Positions 20,488 to 32,236 of a stretch of DNA of 64,000 bases are shown one piece after another; positions within the stretch are counted from its first letter, which is position 1, and each line of letters starts with the position of its first letter. Under the pieces are notes generated by a model. It saw only the letters and a list, made by a program, of their open reading frames with translations. It was not told the origin of the DNA and did not search any database. The position numbers were made by a program, and so were the translations under genes. This DNA is from Azolla caroliniana. Lineage: Eukaryota > Polypodiophyta. The stretch covers positions 1,984,001-2,048,000 of the forward strand of contig JBHGNT010000012.1 of the NCBI GenBank assembly GCA_043228905.1, in the 5' to 3' direction.

Positions 20488-22850
20488 CCCGGTGTTAGTA
20501 GCCGAGCGCAAAAATCGGCACATCCTCGAAGTAGCACGGGCCATGATGAACGAGAAGCATATGCCCAAGTCATATTGGGCCGAACCTGTAAATACGGCCG
20601 TCTACCTAATGAACCGGTGCACAACATTTGGAGTGCACGAGGTCACTCCGCACGAGAAGTTCTTCGAAAAGAAGCCGGACCTATCGCATGTTCGAATATT
20701 CGGCTCCATTGCATACGTGCACATCCCCGACGAGAAGCGTCAAAAGCTTGACCCGAAGTCGGAGAAATGTATCCTCGTTGGATACTCACTGGAGCAAAAG
20801 GGGTACAAATGCTACAATCCCTCAACTTGAAAATCTCAAGTAAGTCGAGACGTTGTTTTTGACAAGTCTGCATCCTGGTACACACCAGAGACAACTTCGC
20901 CTCCGATTCCACTCGACCCGGAATCTGCCGAACAAGAGCGAGAAGGTGGAGATTGCCTCTAAGACATGTTCGAAGATAGCCCGGTTACCACAAAGCTAAG
21001 TGGGCCACAAGAACCCCCGAGCGATCAAAGCACATCACGGCCTAGCCTGAAGATGGAGACAGGCAAGGCGAAAATGTCGGAATACGAAGACGATCGCTTC
21101 GACGACGATGAGTCGACTCACTCACTCAATAGTGAGTTCGGCGGCTTCAATGTACCAATCGGAGCTAAGAAAGCCCTCATCTCTGCAAATGAAAAGCTCT
21201 GCCGCTCCACCCATGAAAAGAATCTGGTTAGCCGATTCAGCTACAACGACTACATGGCATATCATTATGCCTTTATGATGAAGGTGGCGACAACACACGA
21301 GCCGGAAACATTTTCCGAAGCAGCCAAGGATCCATGATGGATCGAAGCCATGAACGAGGAGATGCAAGCACTACGCAAGAACGAGACATGGGATCTCGTT
21401 CCCACATCACCACACAAAAAGGTGATCGAATGCAGATGGATTTACAAAGTGAAGTACAACGCCGACGGTTCCGTCAACCGCTATAAAGCGCAACTCGTAG
21501 CGAAAGGCTACGCACAAATGCACGGAGTTGACTATGAAGAGACCTTTGCCCCGGTGGCAAAGATGACGACGGTACAGACCGTAATTGTGCTTGCCGCGGC
21601 GAAAGGGTGGCACCTCCATCAAATGGACGTCAAGAACGCCTTTCTACAAGGCGAATTAGAAGAGGAGGTGAACATGATACAACCACCTGGCTTCAACTCA
21701 AGCACCCTTCCGAAAGCTGTATGCCGACTCAAGAAGCCACTCTACGGCCTCAAGCAAGCACTGCGTGCTTGGCATTCGAAGCTAACACAATATCTTCATA
21801 AAATCAGCTTCCGTATGTCAAAATCGAACAACTCCCTCTACATACGAAACAATTCCGCAATTCCGATCGTCATCATCTTATATGTGGATGACCTAGTCAT
21901 TGGAGATGAGCATCTCATCGAAATCAATAAGGTCAAATCCCTCCTTTCCGACAAGTTTGAGATGACGGACATGAAGGAGCTTCACTACTTCCTCGGCATT
22001 GAGGTAATTCGGACTCTGGTCGGGATCATGATCTCTCAACGGCACTACATCCTCAACTTGTTATACAAGTTCGGTATGGCTGAGTGCAAATCCTCAGCAA
22101 CCCCGCTTGACCACAATCTCAAACTAGATGCAAACTCCGGCACCAAAGCGTGTGAGACGACTCAGTATAGGCAACTCATCGGGAGTCTCATCTACCTCAC
22201 GATCAATTGACCCGATCTCAGTTATCCATTCGGTCTCCTTAGTCAATTCATGCAAACACCACGGGATACTCACTTGGGTTGCGCTAAGCGAGTTCTACGA
22301 TACATGAGCGGCACAATGGATTGCGGCATCCTCTACAAGACCGCGATGCCAATACGACACGAGGGGTACACAGACGCCGATTGGGCCGGCTACAAAGCCG
22401 ATAGAAGATCAACCTCCGAATTTGTTTTTTCCCTCGGCAGCGGAGCAATATCCTGGAGCAGCAAAAAGCAACCAACTGTCGCTCTTTCGAGCACAGAGGC
22501 AGAATATAGGGGCGTGGCAGTGGCCGCATGTGAAGCCGTATGGCTCAAAAGGATACTCAAGGATCTGGGCGTACCCATCAAGGATCCGACTTCCCTTTAC
22601 TGCGACAACATGAGCAATATCTATCTAGCTCGGAACCCGGTGTTCCACACGTTGACAAAGCACATCAAAGTGCACGATCACTTCATCTGAGAGCACGTTC
22701 TAGTTGGCGATGTCAACCTACAACACATTAGCACCAATCTCCAAATGGCCGACATCTTCACTAAAGCCTTAGGAGCCAACAAGCTATGGCAATTCATGAC
22801 CGATCTCGGATTGACGATCCCTGACCTGCCAAGCTTGAGGGGGAGTATTG
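20488..22850 (+). pseudogene. Copia A integrase C-terminus, reverse transcriptase and RNase H
   Basis: Reading starts at AERKNRHILEVARAMM, the end of a copia integrase core, and continues with FGSIAYVHIPDEKRQKLDPK and LVGYSLEQKGYKCYNPST. Stops at 20828, 20960 and 21335-21337 interrupt an acidic linker. Reverse transcriptase runs 21350-22210: WIYKVKYNADGSVNRYKAQL, MDVKNAFLQGELEEEV, and the catalytic ILYVDDLVIG. After a stop at 22208, RNase H follows (YTDADWAGYKADRRSTS, VALSSTEAEYRG; 22250-22690) and a degraded tail (LQMADIFTKALGANKLWQF) to the purine tract near 22840. Point stops break an otherwise well-kept protein. Confidence 0.92.
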
Positions 22851-22975
22851 AAGACACTACGCAATAACACGTGGATTCCGCAACCGCGCAACGAAGCCGC
22901 AAAGAGCCGATCTACCGTGCAAAGCCGTGAAGAAAGACACAAGTCAAAGCACAGACTTCGCAACTACGCACAACG

Positions 22976-23695
22976 TGTTGGGAGACAGGTCCCTCCGGAT
23001 GGGAAGGGAGAAGAAACCGGATGAGTACCCGGCTACAGAGAGCCGGATGGTGCAGACCCGGTATGAACCGGATGAGGAGTACTCGGCTACGAAGAGCTGG
23101 ATGGTGCAGACCCGGTATGAACCGGATAAGGAGTACCCGGCTACGGAGAGCCGGATGGTGCAGACCCGGTATGAACCGGATGAGGAATACCTGGCTACGG
23201 AGAGCCGGATGGTGCAAACCCGGTATGAACCGGATGAAGAGACATATTCGTAAATATGTTTCTAAGAGTCCATCGAGACTATATTTGTAAATAGCCGAAA
23301 AGTCATATTAGTATAAATATGACTTAGGGCAAACTTTTATTGTGTAGTTGTCATTTTTCTTGTTGGTGCAAGAATAGAGAGTGCACGTAACTGTACAGAG
23401 AGAGAGAGAGAAAGAGGTCGTTGCCTTTGTTGTAACCGCCGCCTGTGGCGAAGATCTGTGAGCACGAGGTCAGTGCCTCAGTGAACTCACTGTTGTATAT
23501 TCTAACCTAGTGATAGTTTGCAGCCTGTGGGCTGCCGTGGTTTTTCCCCTAGTTTGGGGTTTTCCATGTAAACATCCTGTGTACCTCCTCTCTCCTTTTT
23601 GTGTTGCGTGTTTTTCCGTTTCCTGTTTTCTGTGTAAGAGAAGAATCTCGGTTGTGGCCGAGCGTTGGACATAAGGAGCATTGAGTTCCCGTCAC
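22976..23695 (+). repeat. Solo LTR of the copia B family with intact 5-bp target duplication
   Basis: The 720-bp sequence begins TGTTGGGAGACAGGTCCCTCC and ends GTTCCCGTCA, matching the copia B LTR in opposite orientation (same start, the CCGGATG minisatellite at about 23000-23245, the (GA)n run, and the conserved GTTTGCAGCCTGTGGGCTGCC). It is flanked by CAACG at 22971-22975 and 23696-23700. No internal sequence is present, so it arose by recombination between the LTRs of a full element. Confidence 0.92.
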
Positions 23696-23700
23696 AACGC

Positions 23701-23820
23701 AAGCTGGAGCACAGATTCCGCAACTCCGCATAAATGCGAGTCGACGCGGACTCCGGAACGCGAGTCGAAGCGGATTTCGGATACCGTTTGAAACCGACCC
23801 GACTTGAGCTTGAGGGGGTG
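23701..23820 (+). other. Copia A untranslated region and polypurine tract
   Basis: The sequence carries a GAGTCGACGCGGACTC-type inverted motif and ends in GAGCTTGAGGGGGTG, a polypurine tract directly before TGTTGAGAATC. A similar purine tract at about 22836-22849 suggests duplicated tracts either side of the solo LTR. Confidence 0.65.
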
Positions 23821-24189
23821 TGTTGAGAATCAACCTCAACTTGGTCTAGTGTGTGAACTCACCTTGAGAGTGAATAGACACTCCAACGGTCAAGAGTCAC
23901 CATTATGTCACCACTTTGTATTCTAGCATTTAGTATGAGTCATAGAATCATATTCTATGACACATAACTTATGAGCTTTTACATTCCCCATGCTCCATGA
24001 GTCTTGTAGTTAATGAAGAAAGAGGGTGACTATATAAAGCACCCTCCTCCCACCTTGTATAATGTTGAGTCTTTCTCCTTTGTTAATATACTTTACCTTG
24101 TGTATTCTCTGTGTCTTACTGCTTGTCTCTCTCACACTCTCTCTCTCTCTCTCTCATACACACACATAGTTCATATCTATTCCACTACA
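23821..24189 (+). repeat. Copia A 3' LTR
   Basis: It begins TGTTGAGAATCAACC directly after the polypurine tract and is taken to end near TCCACTACA. It contains a TATA box (GACTATATAAAGC, about 24030) and a (CT)n run near the end, as copia LTRs often do. The 5' partner is outside the window, so the right end is approximate. Confidence 0.75.
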
Positions 24190-25885
24190 CATAATCCATC
24201 TCTTGATTCTTTACAATAGACATGTTGCTCATGGGTATCGAGATCCAAGTAGATGAGGATGTCATCTAGATAGACCACCATGAATTGGTAGACATACTCA
24301 CGGAAGATATCATTCATCATGTGTTGGAATATGACAGGGGCATTGGTTACCCCAAATGGCATGACATGATACTCGAATAACCCGTATCGGGTTCGGAACG
24401 TCGTCTTCCATTCGTCTCCTAGACAGATGCACACACTCGTTCGAGCCGAAGGCGATCCAAAAGCTCTGGAATCAAAGGTAGTGGGTAGTGATTGCGGATC
24501 GTTACCTTCTTAAGTCCTCGGTAGTCAACACATATACGCAAGGCACCATCTTTTTTCTTGCCGAATAGGATTGGTGCCCAGACCGGAGATGTTGAGTGAC
24601 GAATGAACCCTTTCGCCAAGTTTTCGTCAATGTATGCATAGAACGCATCCAACTCTTGCTTGGATAACTCCTAGATGGGACCAAAGGGAGGACAGGCATT
24701 GTCCTGGATGTCGATTGGATAGTTGTACGATCGATGCTCTGGCATTCAATCCGCATTCCGTTTCTCAAAGACATCAGAGAACTCCCAATATTTTGAAAGA
24801 ATTGAGGTTGAATGTTCGATCGAAGTAGCAGCTTGAGCAAGATGGTCATCCTCAAGCTTCACTTGACCGGGCGAAGTGCCGATGTCATGAACAACTTTGA
24901 AGTTATTGTTAGCTTTGCCCATCCGAGTTGTGAAGTCGAGGTATTCCCTACGCCAATGCACAATGGGATTGTGCGTCACTAACCAGGAAAACCCTAGAAT
25001 GACAAGATGTTGAGGGGAAGAAATTAGATCGAACGCTATCATTTCCCGATGAAATCCCATAATGAGCTCTAGTGGAATCGTTTCTTCTATGATGGTACCC
25101 AACAGGAGAGGTCGTCCATCAATAACCTCGACCGGAATAGGCTTTGTTTTGACGACCTTAGGGATTGAGTGTATATGGTCAAAGAGAACATCCATAAAAC
25201 ATGTTGTGGCTCTAGAATCAAGTAGGGCGGTGGGGCATATCGCCCAAGTCCCTATCTGCAAGCTCACCGATATTGTAAAACCATTTCGAGATGGCGCCTC
25301 ATGAGTACAACTAATCATCTAACTGATGGAGCCCAGTTGCATAGCTCTTACTGCACCTAGGCCTTCCCATTTCCTGGTATGCAACTACCTTTCACCGGGC
25401 AAGAGGCAGCAAGATGTCCGAACACGCCACAATAGAAACACAAGTTGTTGTCTTGACGATGTTGTCATTATGTGCTGGTCAACGATCGGGGCCCCACTTT
25501 ATTCACCTTCATCGGCATAGGTGAATCGGTGGTTGGGACTTGGTTCGGGACATATGGCGGGGTTGGAGATTGAGAGGAAGAAGGCGAAAAAGAAGACGGC
25601 CCGGGCCTTGTTGCCCGGCTCGTACGCTCCTCTTGACGGAGCTCGAAGAGGCAGTTATCACAACGTACCGCCTATTTTATCGTTTCATTCCGCGAGGTCC
25701 ACTCTGGAAAATTTAGTAATAAATTTTTTACATCACCTCTCTATCCCCGACGAAAGTGATCACGTAGGGCTTGATCGCCCCACCTCACATCGTAGGCAAG
25801 TTGGCGGAATTTTGAGGCGTAGGTGGAGGTTGCGCGATTACTTTGTTGTAGGGAATAGATCTTAGTGAGCGCAACTCGACGTCGG
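24190..25885 (-). pseudogene. Gypsy D: RT, protease, zinc knuckle and gag C-terminus
   Basis: Read from right to left this is one Ty3/gypsy polyprotein. A gag C-terminal part (RRRVALTKIYSLQQSN, FRQLAYDVRWG) comes first, then a CCHC knuckle near 25443-25402 (CFYCGVFGHLAASC). A retropepsin-like domain follows (ALLDSRATTCFMD, with SGA changed to SRA; VILGFSWLVTHNP; 25318-24746). Reverse transcriptase is next ([66 protein letters not shown]; 24652-24225). The reading ends just right of the copia A 3' LTR, which suggests copia A was inserted into the RT gene. Many stops and frame changes show it is old. Confidence 0.87.
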
Positions 25886-25890
25886 TCTGT

Positions 25891-26575
25891 TGTCCTGAAG
25901 AAAACCGTCCCTAGGCGGAAACCGAGTTTAGCGTGTGTAAACCGGCCCTTACATGCGAGCACACTTTTCGTTGTATAGTAAGTAGGTAGGTACAAGTCGG
26001 CTGAGGTGAAATCCTAGGTAGCACGCATTCAATAGGGAGAGAATCGAGGTTTATCTTTGTCCGAAAGGACAGAGAATTAATATGATGTAACGAATGATAA
26101 CGGCCTCCCTCCTTGGGCTATAAAAGAGAGGGAGAGGAATGGAAAAGGGATCGCTTTTGTGGAGGAGGAAGTGCTATCGGACTGGGACCAAGCTCTTCTC
26201 CTCCTTTCTCTGTATTTGCTTTGCGCAGGTTTTCGGGAGGCTGACTCTGCTCCGTGGAACGCCCGTGCGCTTCCGGCAAAGTCTCCATCTCGCTCTTCTG
26301 TATGTGAGTGGACAGGCGTCAGTGTTCGCCTTGCCGGCCTGTAGTTGTAACCGTCTTGATATATCTTTGTATATTTATATACATACGCGTTCATATACTC
26401 AGACTTCTAGTCGTCTCGTTTGTTGCGTTGTCGGACTGTGATTCTTGTGTGCTCCCGCGTCTGTGTGTGTGCAAGTGCGTCCGCTACCTTTCCGTTCTCC
26501 TCCTTCTCAACTATTCCTCGGTCCAAGACCCCCATGGCTCTGCCCTTCCACACGCACACGCGTAATAACACGACA
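25891..26575 (+). repeat. Gypsy E 5' LTR (685 bp)
   Basis: It begins TGTCCTGAAGAAAACC and ends AATAACACGACA. A TATA box (GGGCTATAAAAGAGAGG) near 26117-26133 marks the likely promoter, with transcription starting some 30 bases downstream. It matches 32237-32924. Confidence 0.92.
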
Positions 26576-26579
26576 TCTT

Positions 26580-26597
26580 TGGTGAACCCGACGTGAA
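26580..26597 (+). other. Gypsy E primer binding site
   Basis: TGGTGAACCCGACGTGAA begins four bases after the LTR. TGG pairs with the CCA end of a tRNA. The sequence does not match the initiator tRNA-Met site, and I cannot name the primer tRNA. Confidence 0.75.
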
Positions 26598-26619
26598 CAA
26601 GCGGCAAAGGAATAGAAAG

Positions 26620-27582
26620 ATGAACGGGTCGGATCTCGCGGACGCCATGGCTTCGGCTGTGGATCGGATAGTGAGTGCGCGCGAAGGCGCGGGCGCCCTC
26701 GATAGGGCCATTGAAGCGGTCGTCAGCGTAATAGGCCGGTTCGGTGGGAAGGACGCCACGAGCTATTTGGAGGCCTATCGGGCCAAGATGGTAATGAGAG
26801 ACATTCCGGAAGAGAGGTGACTAACCGGATTCCCTCGACTGGCGATGCCGGGCATCCATGCGGAGGTGCTCGAGGTACGGGCTGAGAGCCGGACCTGGGA
26901 AGAGCCGGTCGTCAGCGAAATACGGCCTTGATGACGCGCTTCGGCTCTCGAAACGGGATTTCATGGAATGGGTAAAGACCCCTGAAAAGGGGAGAAACGC
27001 GTCAGTGCTCCTCCGGGAGTTTGAAGAACGCTTCGCGCGTCTTTCGGCGCTCGACCGGACCGTACTAGACACGAGTCGCGTCTTGTTGTTCGTTAAGTCG
27101 GTGGATGCGAGGGACCAGGAGCAAGTGGGTCTCCTGCTGGAGACTGATGACGGGCTGACGGCCGGCTGGGCCGTGGTGAAGAGAGTTTGTGGTCGTTTTG
27201 ACAAACGGCGAGAGTGGGTCGATAAAGGATCAACAGGGGCAAGCTCTGTAGCAGCAAGGAATCTTGAGCCAACCCCGCCAGCACGAAGGGAAGAGACCCG
27301 AGACTGGCTCGGGACCGGATCGACTTCAACCGGCATGGTCAGAGGCTCAAGTGGAGGAGCAGCTCTAGAGGAGCTTACTAGGATGGTAAAGGACCTCCAA
27401 ATTGCACAAGCACTGAAGGACGGCGGCGAACATGCCCGTGACTGAAAGCCTCTGGCTGGAAACCGGTGTTTGTGGTGCGACGCGATCGGCCACGTCCGGA
27501 GGGACTGCGGGGACTTCGCCGAGGCAATGAGAGCCAACGTGGTTACCTATGGAACGGTTGAACCCGAAGGGCCCTGGACCTG
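26620..27582 (+). pseudogene. Gypsy E gag
   Basis: The ATG at 26620 opens MNGSDLADAMASAVDRIV, then FGGKDATSYLEAYRAKMVMR, a Retrotrans_gag-like start. TGA at 26818 stops the frame, and the protein continues in other frames (DALRLSKRDFMEWVKTPEKG, FEERFARLSALDRTVLDTSR) to about 27445. A CCHC knuckle follows at 27467-27508 (CLWCDAIGHVRRDC). The gag family is unlike the other gypsy gags in this window. Confidence 0.82.
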
Positions 27583-27700
27583 AATGTCGGACGAGGGGGT
27601 ATGAAACGGCTGATAGAAGAAGCGGCGGCTCACCACGTGGAGACCGTCCACTACTCGGCGTCGGTCAGGGATCCGGGTCAGAGGTGGTGAGGCTCGGAAG

Positions 27701-28723
27701 ATGGACGAAGCCAGATTCTGGCCGCTAATGCTGGAAAGCCTCACCGGCGAGCGACTAAGGAAAGAAGAAGCGGACCGCGCGGAAAAACGGGTCCGGGAGG
27801 TAACCGGGTGGAGTGACCCGGTCGAAGAGAAGACGGGCTTCGTTGAAGCCGCATGCCAGAACTACAAGGCTCTGGTGGAAGACAAGCGAGTAGGTAAAAC
27901 CGGAGGGGCCGGGCCCTCGTAACGGTACGAGACCCGATTCGGCCAAAGGCAGAATGAGGCCGGTACGACCGGCGCACCGGATAAAGCCAAGAAGGCCGGG
28001 TATCGGTTGAGCATGGAAATCGAACGGACCACGGACCTGCGAAAGGTCCTAGAGGAACGTATCCTCGATAGCAAAGTGGAGCTGTCACTGAGGGAAGTGC
28101 TTGGGATCGCCAAGAAGGAGTTCCACGACTCCATTGTAGACTTGGTGAAGAGGAAGAGGCTGTCGACAAAGCCAAAGCCGGAGAAGCCGGTGGAAGTGCG
28201 AACGACGCATGTAGAGGACATGGCGCTAGAAGACGAGTTGGAAGAGAGCCACTATTCGAGGCCGCACTAGGCCAGAGCGACCACGGAAACCCCTGTTAAG
28301 ATCGGGGATGTCCAGGAGCCGGTGGTGGCGTTGGTGGACCACGGTTCAGAAATCAACTTGATGTCCATGGACTTCTACAAGAAGGGGAAATGGCCGATCC
28401 ACACCAAACACGGCTGGAAAATACAGGCAGCGACACGCGCCACAGAAGAACTACATGGAGCCTGCCCGAACATACGGGTGAAAATCGGTGATGTCGAGAT
28501 CGACCAGCACTTCTTCGTGCAAGAGATATCCTCACATCCGGTTATACTAGGAGAACCATACATCACGGCGGCACGAACGGAGACCAAGGTGCTGGACAAC
28601 GGTTCGGCCTATGCAAGAGTCAAGAGCCAGGACAAGCGTCACTCAGTCCAGTTCCTGACGGTGCGACCAAACCATGAGCGTAACCGCGAGACCCTCGGAG
28701 GCGAAACCCGAGGGGATTATTAG
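27701..28723 (+). pseudogene. Gypsy E protease region
   Basis: After a charged linker (27701-28270), the frame at 28322-28723 encodes a retropepsin-like fold: VVALVDHGSEINLMSMDFYK (DHGS in place of DSGS/DTGA), then QHFFVQEISSHPVILGEPYI, whose ILGEPYI matches the second conserved strand of aspartic proteases. The DHG triad may be a lineage feature or a mutation. Confidence 0.75.
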
Positions 28724-28944
28724 AGAGGGCTATCAAGGCATGGGGCCGCGATAGTCCGGACACCCCAGAAAAACCCCACAAATGTACAGTAGGGAAGAAG
28801 ACCTGTACCATAGGTAGGAAATTTTGGTTCTCCGACAACAGGGGTTGTACTATAACCGGCGTCAACGGCCGGGAAAGGAAGCGAGCGAAGGAGCGGCTTA
28901 GGGGATGCAGAGTCCTCTCCCTCGATGAAGAGATCAGCGGCGCC

Positions 28945-31188
28945 GTGGAGGCGGTCTCTTTTGACGACACCTTGGGCGAGTTACGAAAGGTGATCGGGGA
29001 AGACCTTAGAGAAGACCGGACTGTTCTGGTTAGTTCGATGGGGATGTACGAAGTCATCGCGGACTTCGGGGAAAGGATCGGGTTGGATCGGACGGCCCGC
29101 GTGGATACAAAGTACAAGACTGTGGACCGGAAGGTGAGGCCAGTCGCGGCACCCTTGCCAGAGGGCAGCGAGGAGCAGATAAAAGGGGTCGCGTCGGACC
29201 CAAGTTTACGGAATCCGGCTGGCATAGGGCACCGGTTCACCAACATAACGCTATGAGAGCTCAAGATCGGTGGGGGCGGCTTTCTACTGTCGGTAGAAGA
29301 GGACCGGTTTCGGAGAATGCTCGGGAGGCACGGGAAGGCTTTCGCATTCTCATCGGAGGAGATCGGGTGCATAGACCCGACAGTTGTTGAACCGATGGTG
29401 ATCTTCACGGTACCGCATGTACCGTGGAATCTCAAACCGATTCCGGTGCCGAGAGCTCACATCCCGAAGTTGATGGAGCTTCTGAAGCAAAAGGTGGAGA
29501 TGGGCATCCTCAAACCATCGAGTGCCCCGTATTCGAATCGGTGGTTTACGGTGCGGAAGAAGAATGGCACGTTGCGCTTCATTCAGGACCTGCAACCGGT
29601 CAACAAAGTGACCATTCGGAATGCAGGAATCGGACCGACCATAGACGAGTTCGCAGTGGCCTTCGCCGGAAGGTCGATTTACTCTGTCGGTGATCTGTAC
29701 TCGGGGTACGATCAGTTCCAACTAGCCGTGGAGAGCAGAGACATTATGACGATGCGGACTCCCCTCGACCTAGTGCGAATGTGTACCCTACCACAAGGAG
29801 GGACGAACTCGGTGGCTCACATGGTGAACGCGATGAACAAAGTGCTCACGGATTGTATCCCGAACATCACCATGCCATTCTTAGACGACATCCCGATCAA
29901 GGGATGCCCAGTGGAGAAAAAGGACGAGACGATCGGACCGGACAGATGTTGGAATTTCGTGGCGACTCACATCGATGACTGTGAAAAGGTGCTCCAGCAA
30001 CTAGAAGGCGCGAGGCTCACCTTCTTCGGGGAAAAATTGGCCTTCCGGCAATCAGAGATCATGGTCGTCAGGCACCTATGCGGACCATACGGTCGGAAAC
30101 CGTCTCCGACCAAGGTGGAAGCCATCTCCGCGATGAAGCATGACTGCAATTCAGTTACGGAGGTACGGAGATTCTTGGGAGCATGCGCGTTCTACCATAT
30201 CTGGATCCCGCATTACGCCCATGTCGTAGAGCCGTTGTATGGGTTGCTGAAGAAAGGGCGTAAATTCGAGTGGGAAGACAAGCATACGGAGTCAGTCTGA
30301 AAGATGAAGGGAGCACTTGCCACGGCACCGGCGCTCCGAAAGGCTGTCTACAGCAAAGACACTCCGATTTACGTAACCGTAGACACGAGTCCGACCGGGA
30401 TTGGATGGGTGATCAACCAGGAGGATGACGTTGGCATGAGGTTCCCCATCCGGTTCGGCACAAAGGTCCACAGTGAGCGACAGCGAGGATACGCCTAGGT
30501 TAAACGCGAACTCTGGGGTATCATTTCGGCGGTGAAGGCCGATAAAGACTACCTGATCGGGACAGAGGTAATAATCGAGACGGACTGCCTGCCGATTCTC
30601 GGCATGGTTTCCGGATGCGCAACGCCGGACCTGGCAATGCTCAGGTGGATAGCGTACATCAAGTCCCTAAATCCGGAGATAAGACACATTTCCGGAAAGG
30701 AGAATGTCATGGCCGACATGCTCTCAAGGGCGAGGTTCGAAAACGAGGACGGCATGGTTTCGGAGGACAAGGAAGTCGGCGTAGATTTCTTCGAGGCAGC
30801 ATACGTGACAACCAGAAAGGGGAGCAGTCCGGCGCTTAACGAATTCGACGAGAGCAAGTATGACGGGGAGTGGCTCCGGATCGGCGGGCTCCTGAAAACA
30901 ATGACATCGGACACGGTGTGGACAAAGGAAGAGACCAACTGGATCCGGAAGAAAGCGTATCGATTCTTCCTTCGGGACGGGTACATATGGAAGCACTTGA
31001 AGAAGAGGGACGGCATCCCGCTCCGAGTGGTGGCGAAGAAGGAGGAACGGGAGGAGTTGCTGGAGGCCTACCACGAGAGTCCCTGGGCCACGTTCGAGAA
31101 GCTAAAGGAGAAGTATTGGTGGTCGGGACTGTACCGGGATGTGCATCGGTTCGTGACACTTGCGAAAGCTGTCAGATGCACTCCATAG
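28945..31188 (+). pseudogene. Gypsy E reverse transcriptase, RNase H and integrase finger
   Basis: RT is at 29317-30300: VPWNLKPIPVPRAHIPKLME, SSAPYSNRWFTVRKKNGTLR, SVGDLYSGYDQFQLAVESRD and the active site MPFLDDIPIKGC (FLDD in place of the usual YLDD/YVDD). Connection and RNase H follow after TGA at 30298 (PIYVTVDTSPTGIGWVINQE) with a stop at 30496, then VIIETDCLPILGMV and ISGKENVMADMLSRA. An integrase zinc-finger region (LEAYHESPWATFEKLKEKYW) ends near 31188. FLDD with the PIKGC extension sets this RT apart from gypsy C and D. Confidence 0.85.
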
Positions 31189-31189
31189 T

Positions 31190-32162
31190 CTGACACCAAG
31201 ACGAGCTTCACCAGACCTACCCTCCAACCATCCATTTCAAGTGGATGGTGAACTTGGTGACGATGCCGATGGGAGTAGGACATATGTGATACCTGGTGCT
31301 TGCGCGGGAAGACTTAACGAACCAAGTGGAAGGTCGGGCACAACAGAACAAGACAACCGCGGTGGTATGCCGGTTCCTGATCGAAGAGGTAGTGTGTCGG
31401 TACGGGTGCATCGGGAGGATCGTGGCTGACCGTGGAGAGTTGGACGCGCAAGAGGCTGAAGAGTTGTTTGACCGACTAGGGGTCAAACTCTCGCTCACCA
31501 CAGCGTACAATCTGGAGGCTAACGGGAAGGTGGAGCGCGGACACGGGCCGATTGTCAAAGCGCTAGTATAGGCGTGCAAAGGCCAAGTCGGGAACTGGCC
31601 GCGACTGCTACCTTATGCCTTGTGGGCGGACCGAACTACGCACAGTTCGGTAACCGGGTTCATGCCGGCAGAGCTTATGTATGGACAGAGGCCGATCATG
31701 CCAACGAAGCAAACCATCTCCTCATGGGCCACAATGGATTGGAGAGATGAGATGAGCCGGGAGGAGCTGCTAGCGGCACGGATTCCACAGCTCGAGCGAA
31801 GGCCGGAGGATGTGGAAAGAGCCGCGGAGAAGCTTCAGTTGGCAAGGTTGAAGAACAAAGAGCGGTTTGACCGGACTCACCGACTGCGACCGAAGAAAAT
31901 CGAGGAAGGCGACTGGGTCCTAGTGTATGACAACAACCTCGACAACCAGCACAGGTGGTTCGAGCCTTACGCGGTGACAGGCGCCAACGACAACGGGACC
32001 TACCATCTTGCAGAGCTCGACGGTACGAGGATGGCAATACCGGTAGCGGGGAAGAGGGTCAAAGCGTTTAAGAAACGACACGACTACGAGCTGGATCTGG
32101 AAAGCATGGACGGCGACGACGGGCAGTCTGAGGCGGATAACGACCCGGAAGACGAGGAGTAA
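31190..32162 (+). pseudogene. Gypsy E integrase core and C-terminal domain
   Basis: The first part of the core is garbled by frame changes. It becomes readable at 31296-31571 (NKTTAVVCRFLIEEVVCRYG, IVADRGELDAQEAEELFDRL, AYNLEANGKVERGHGPIVKA), where a DRG of the DDE core is seen. A TAG at 31569 interrupts it, and the frame from 31620 continues (RTTHSSVTGFMPAELMYGQR) into a GPF/Y-like C-terminal region (HRWFEPYAVTGANDNGTYHL) and an acidic tail that stops at 32160. There is no chromodomain. Confidence 0.82.
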
Positions 32163-32236
32163 AGCATGGACCGGTTTTCTCCGGCAAGAGCCCAATTTTG
32201 GCGCATACCGGTGGATGCGCGGTTAGGTGGGGCGGA

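Larger units (their letters stand above)
1..24189 (+). mobile_element. Ty1/copia retrotransposon A, split by a ~19 kb nest
   Basis: Two plus-strand copia blocks add up to one element in the correct order. The first (1-1165) has gag zinc knuckle, protease and the N-terminal half of integrase. The second (20488-22850) has the C-terminal half of integrase, reverse transcriptase and RNase H, followed by a polypurine tract and a 3' LTR at 23821-24189. The blocks do not overlap in protein content and lack only roughly 70 codons of the integrase core. I infer that one element was split by later insertions at about 1.16-20.49 kb with a small loss. The 5' LTR and the start of gag lie left of the window. 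Two unrelated fragments of similar elements remain possible. Confidence 0.6.

Noticed and set aside
22927-23290. Repeat-protein-like frame (RMVQTRYEPDEEY repeats)
   Set aside because: It is the minisatellite of the solo LTR translated in three frames.
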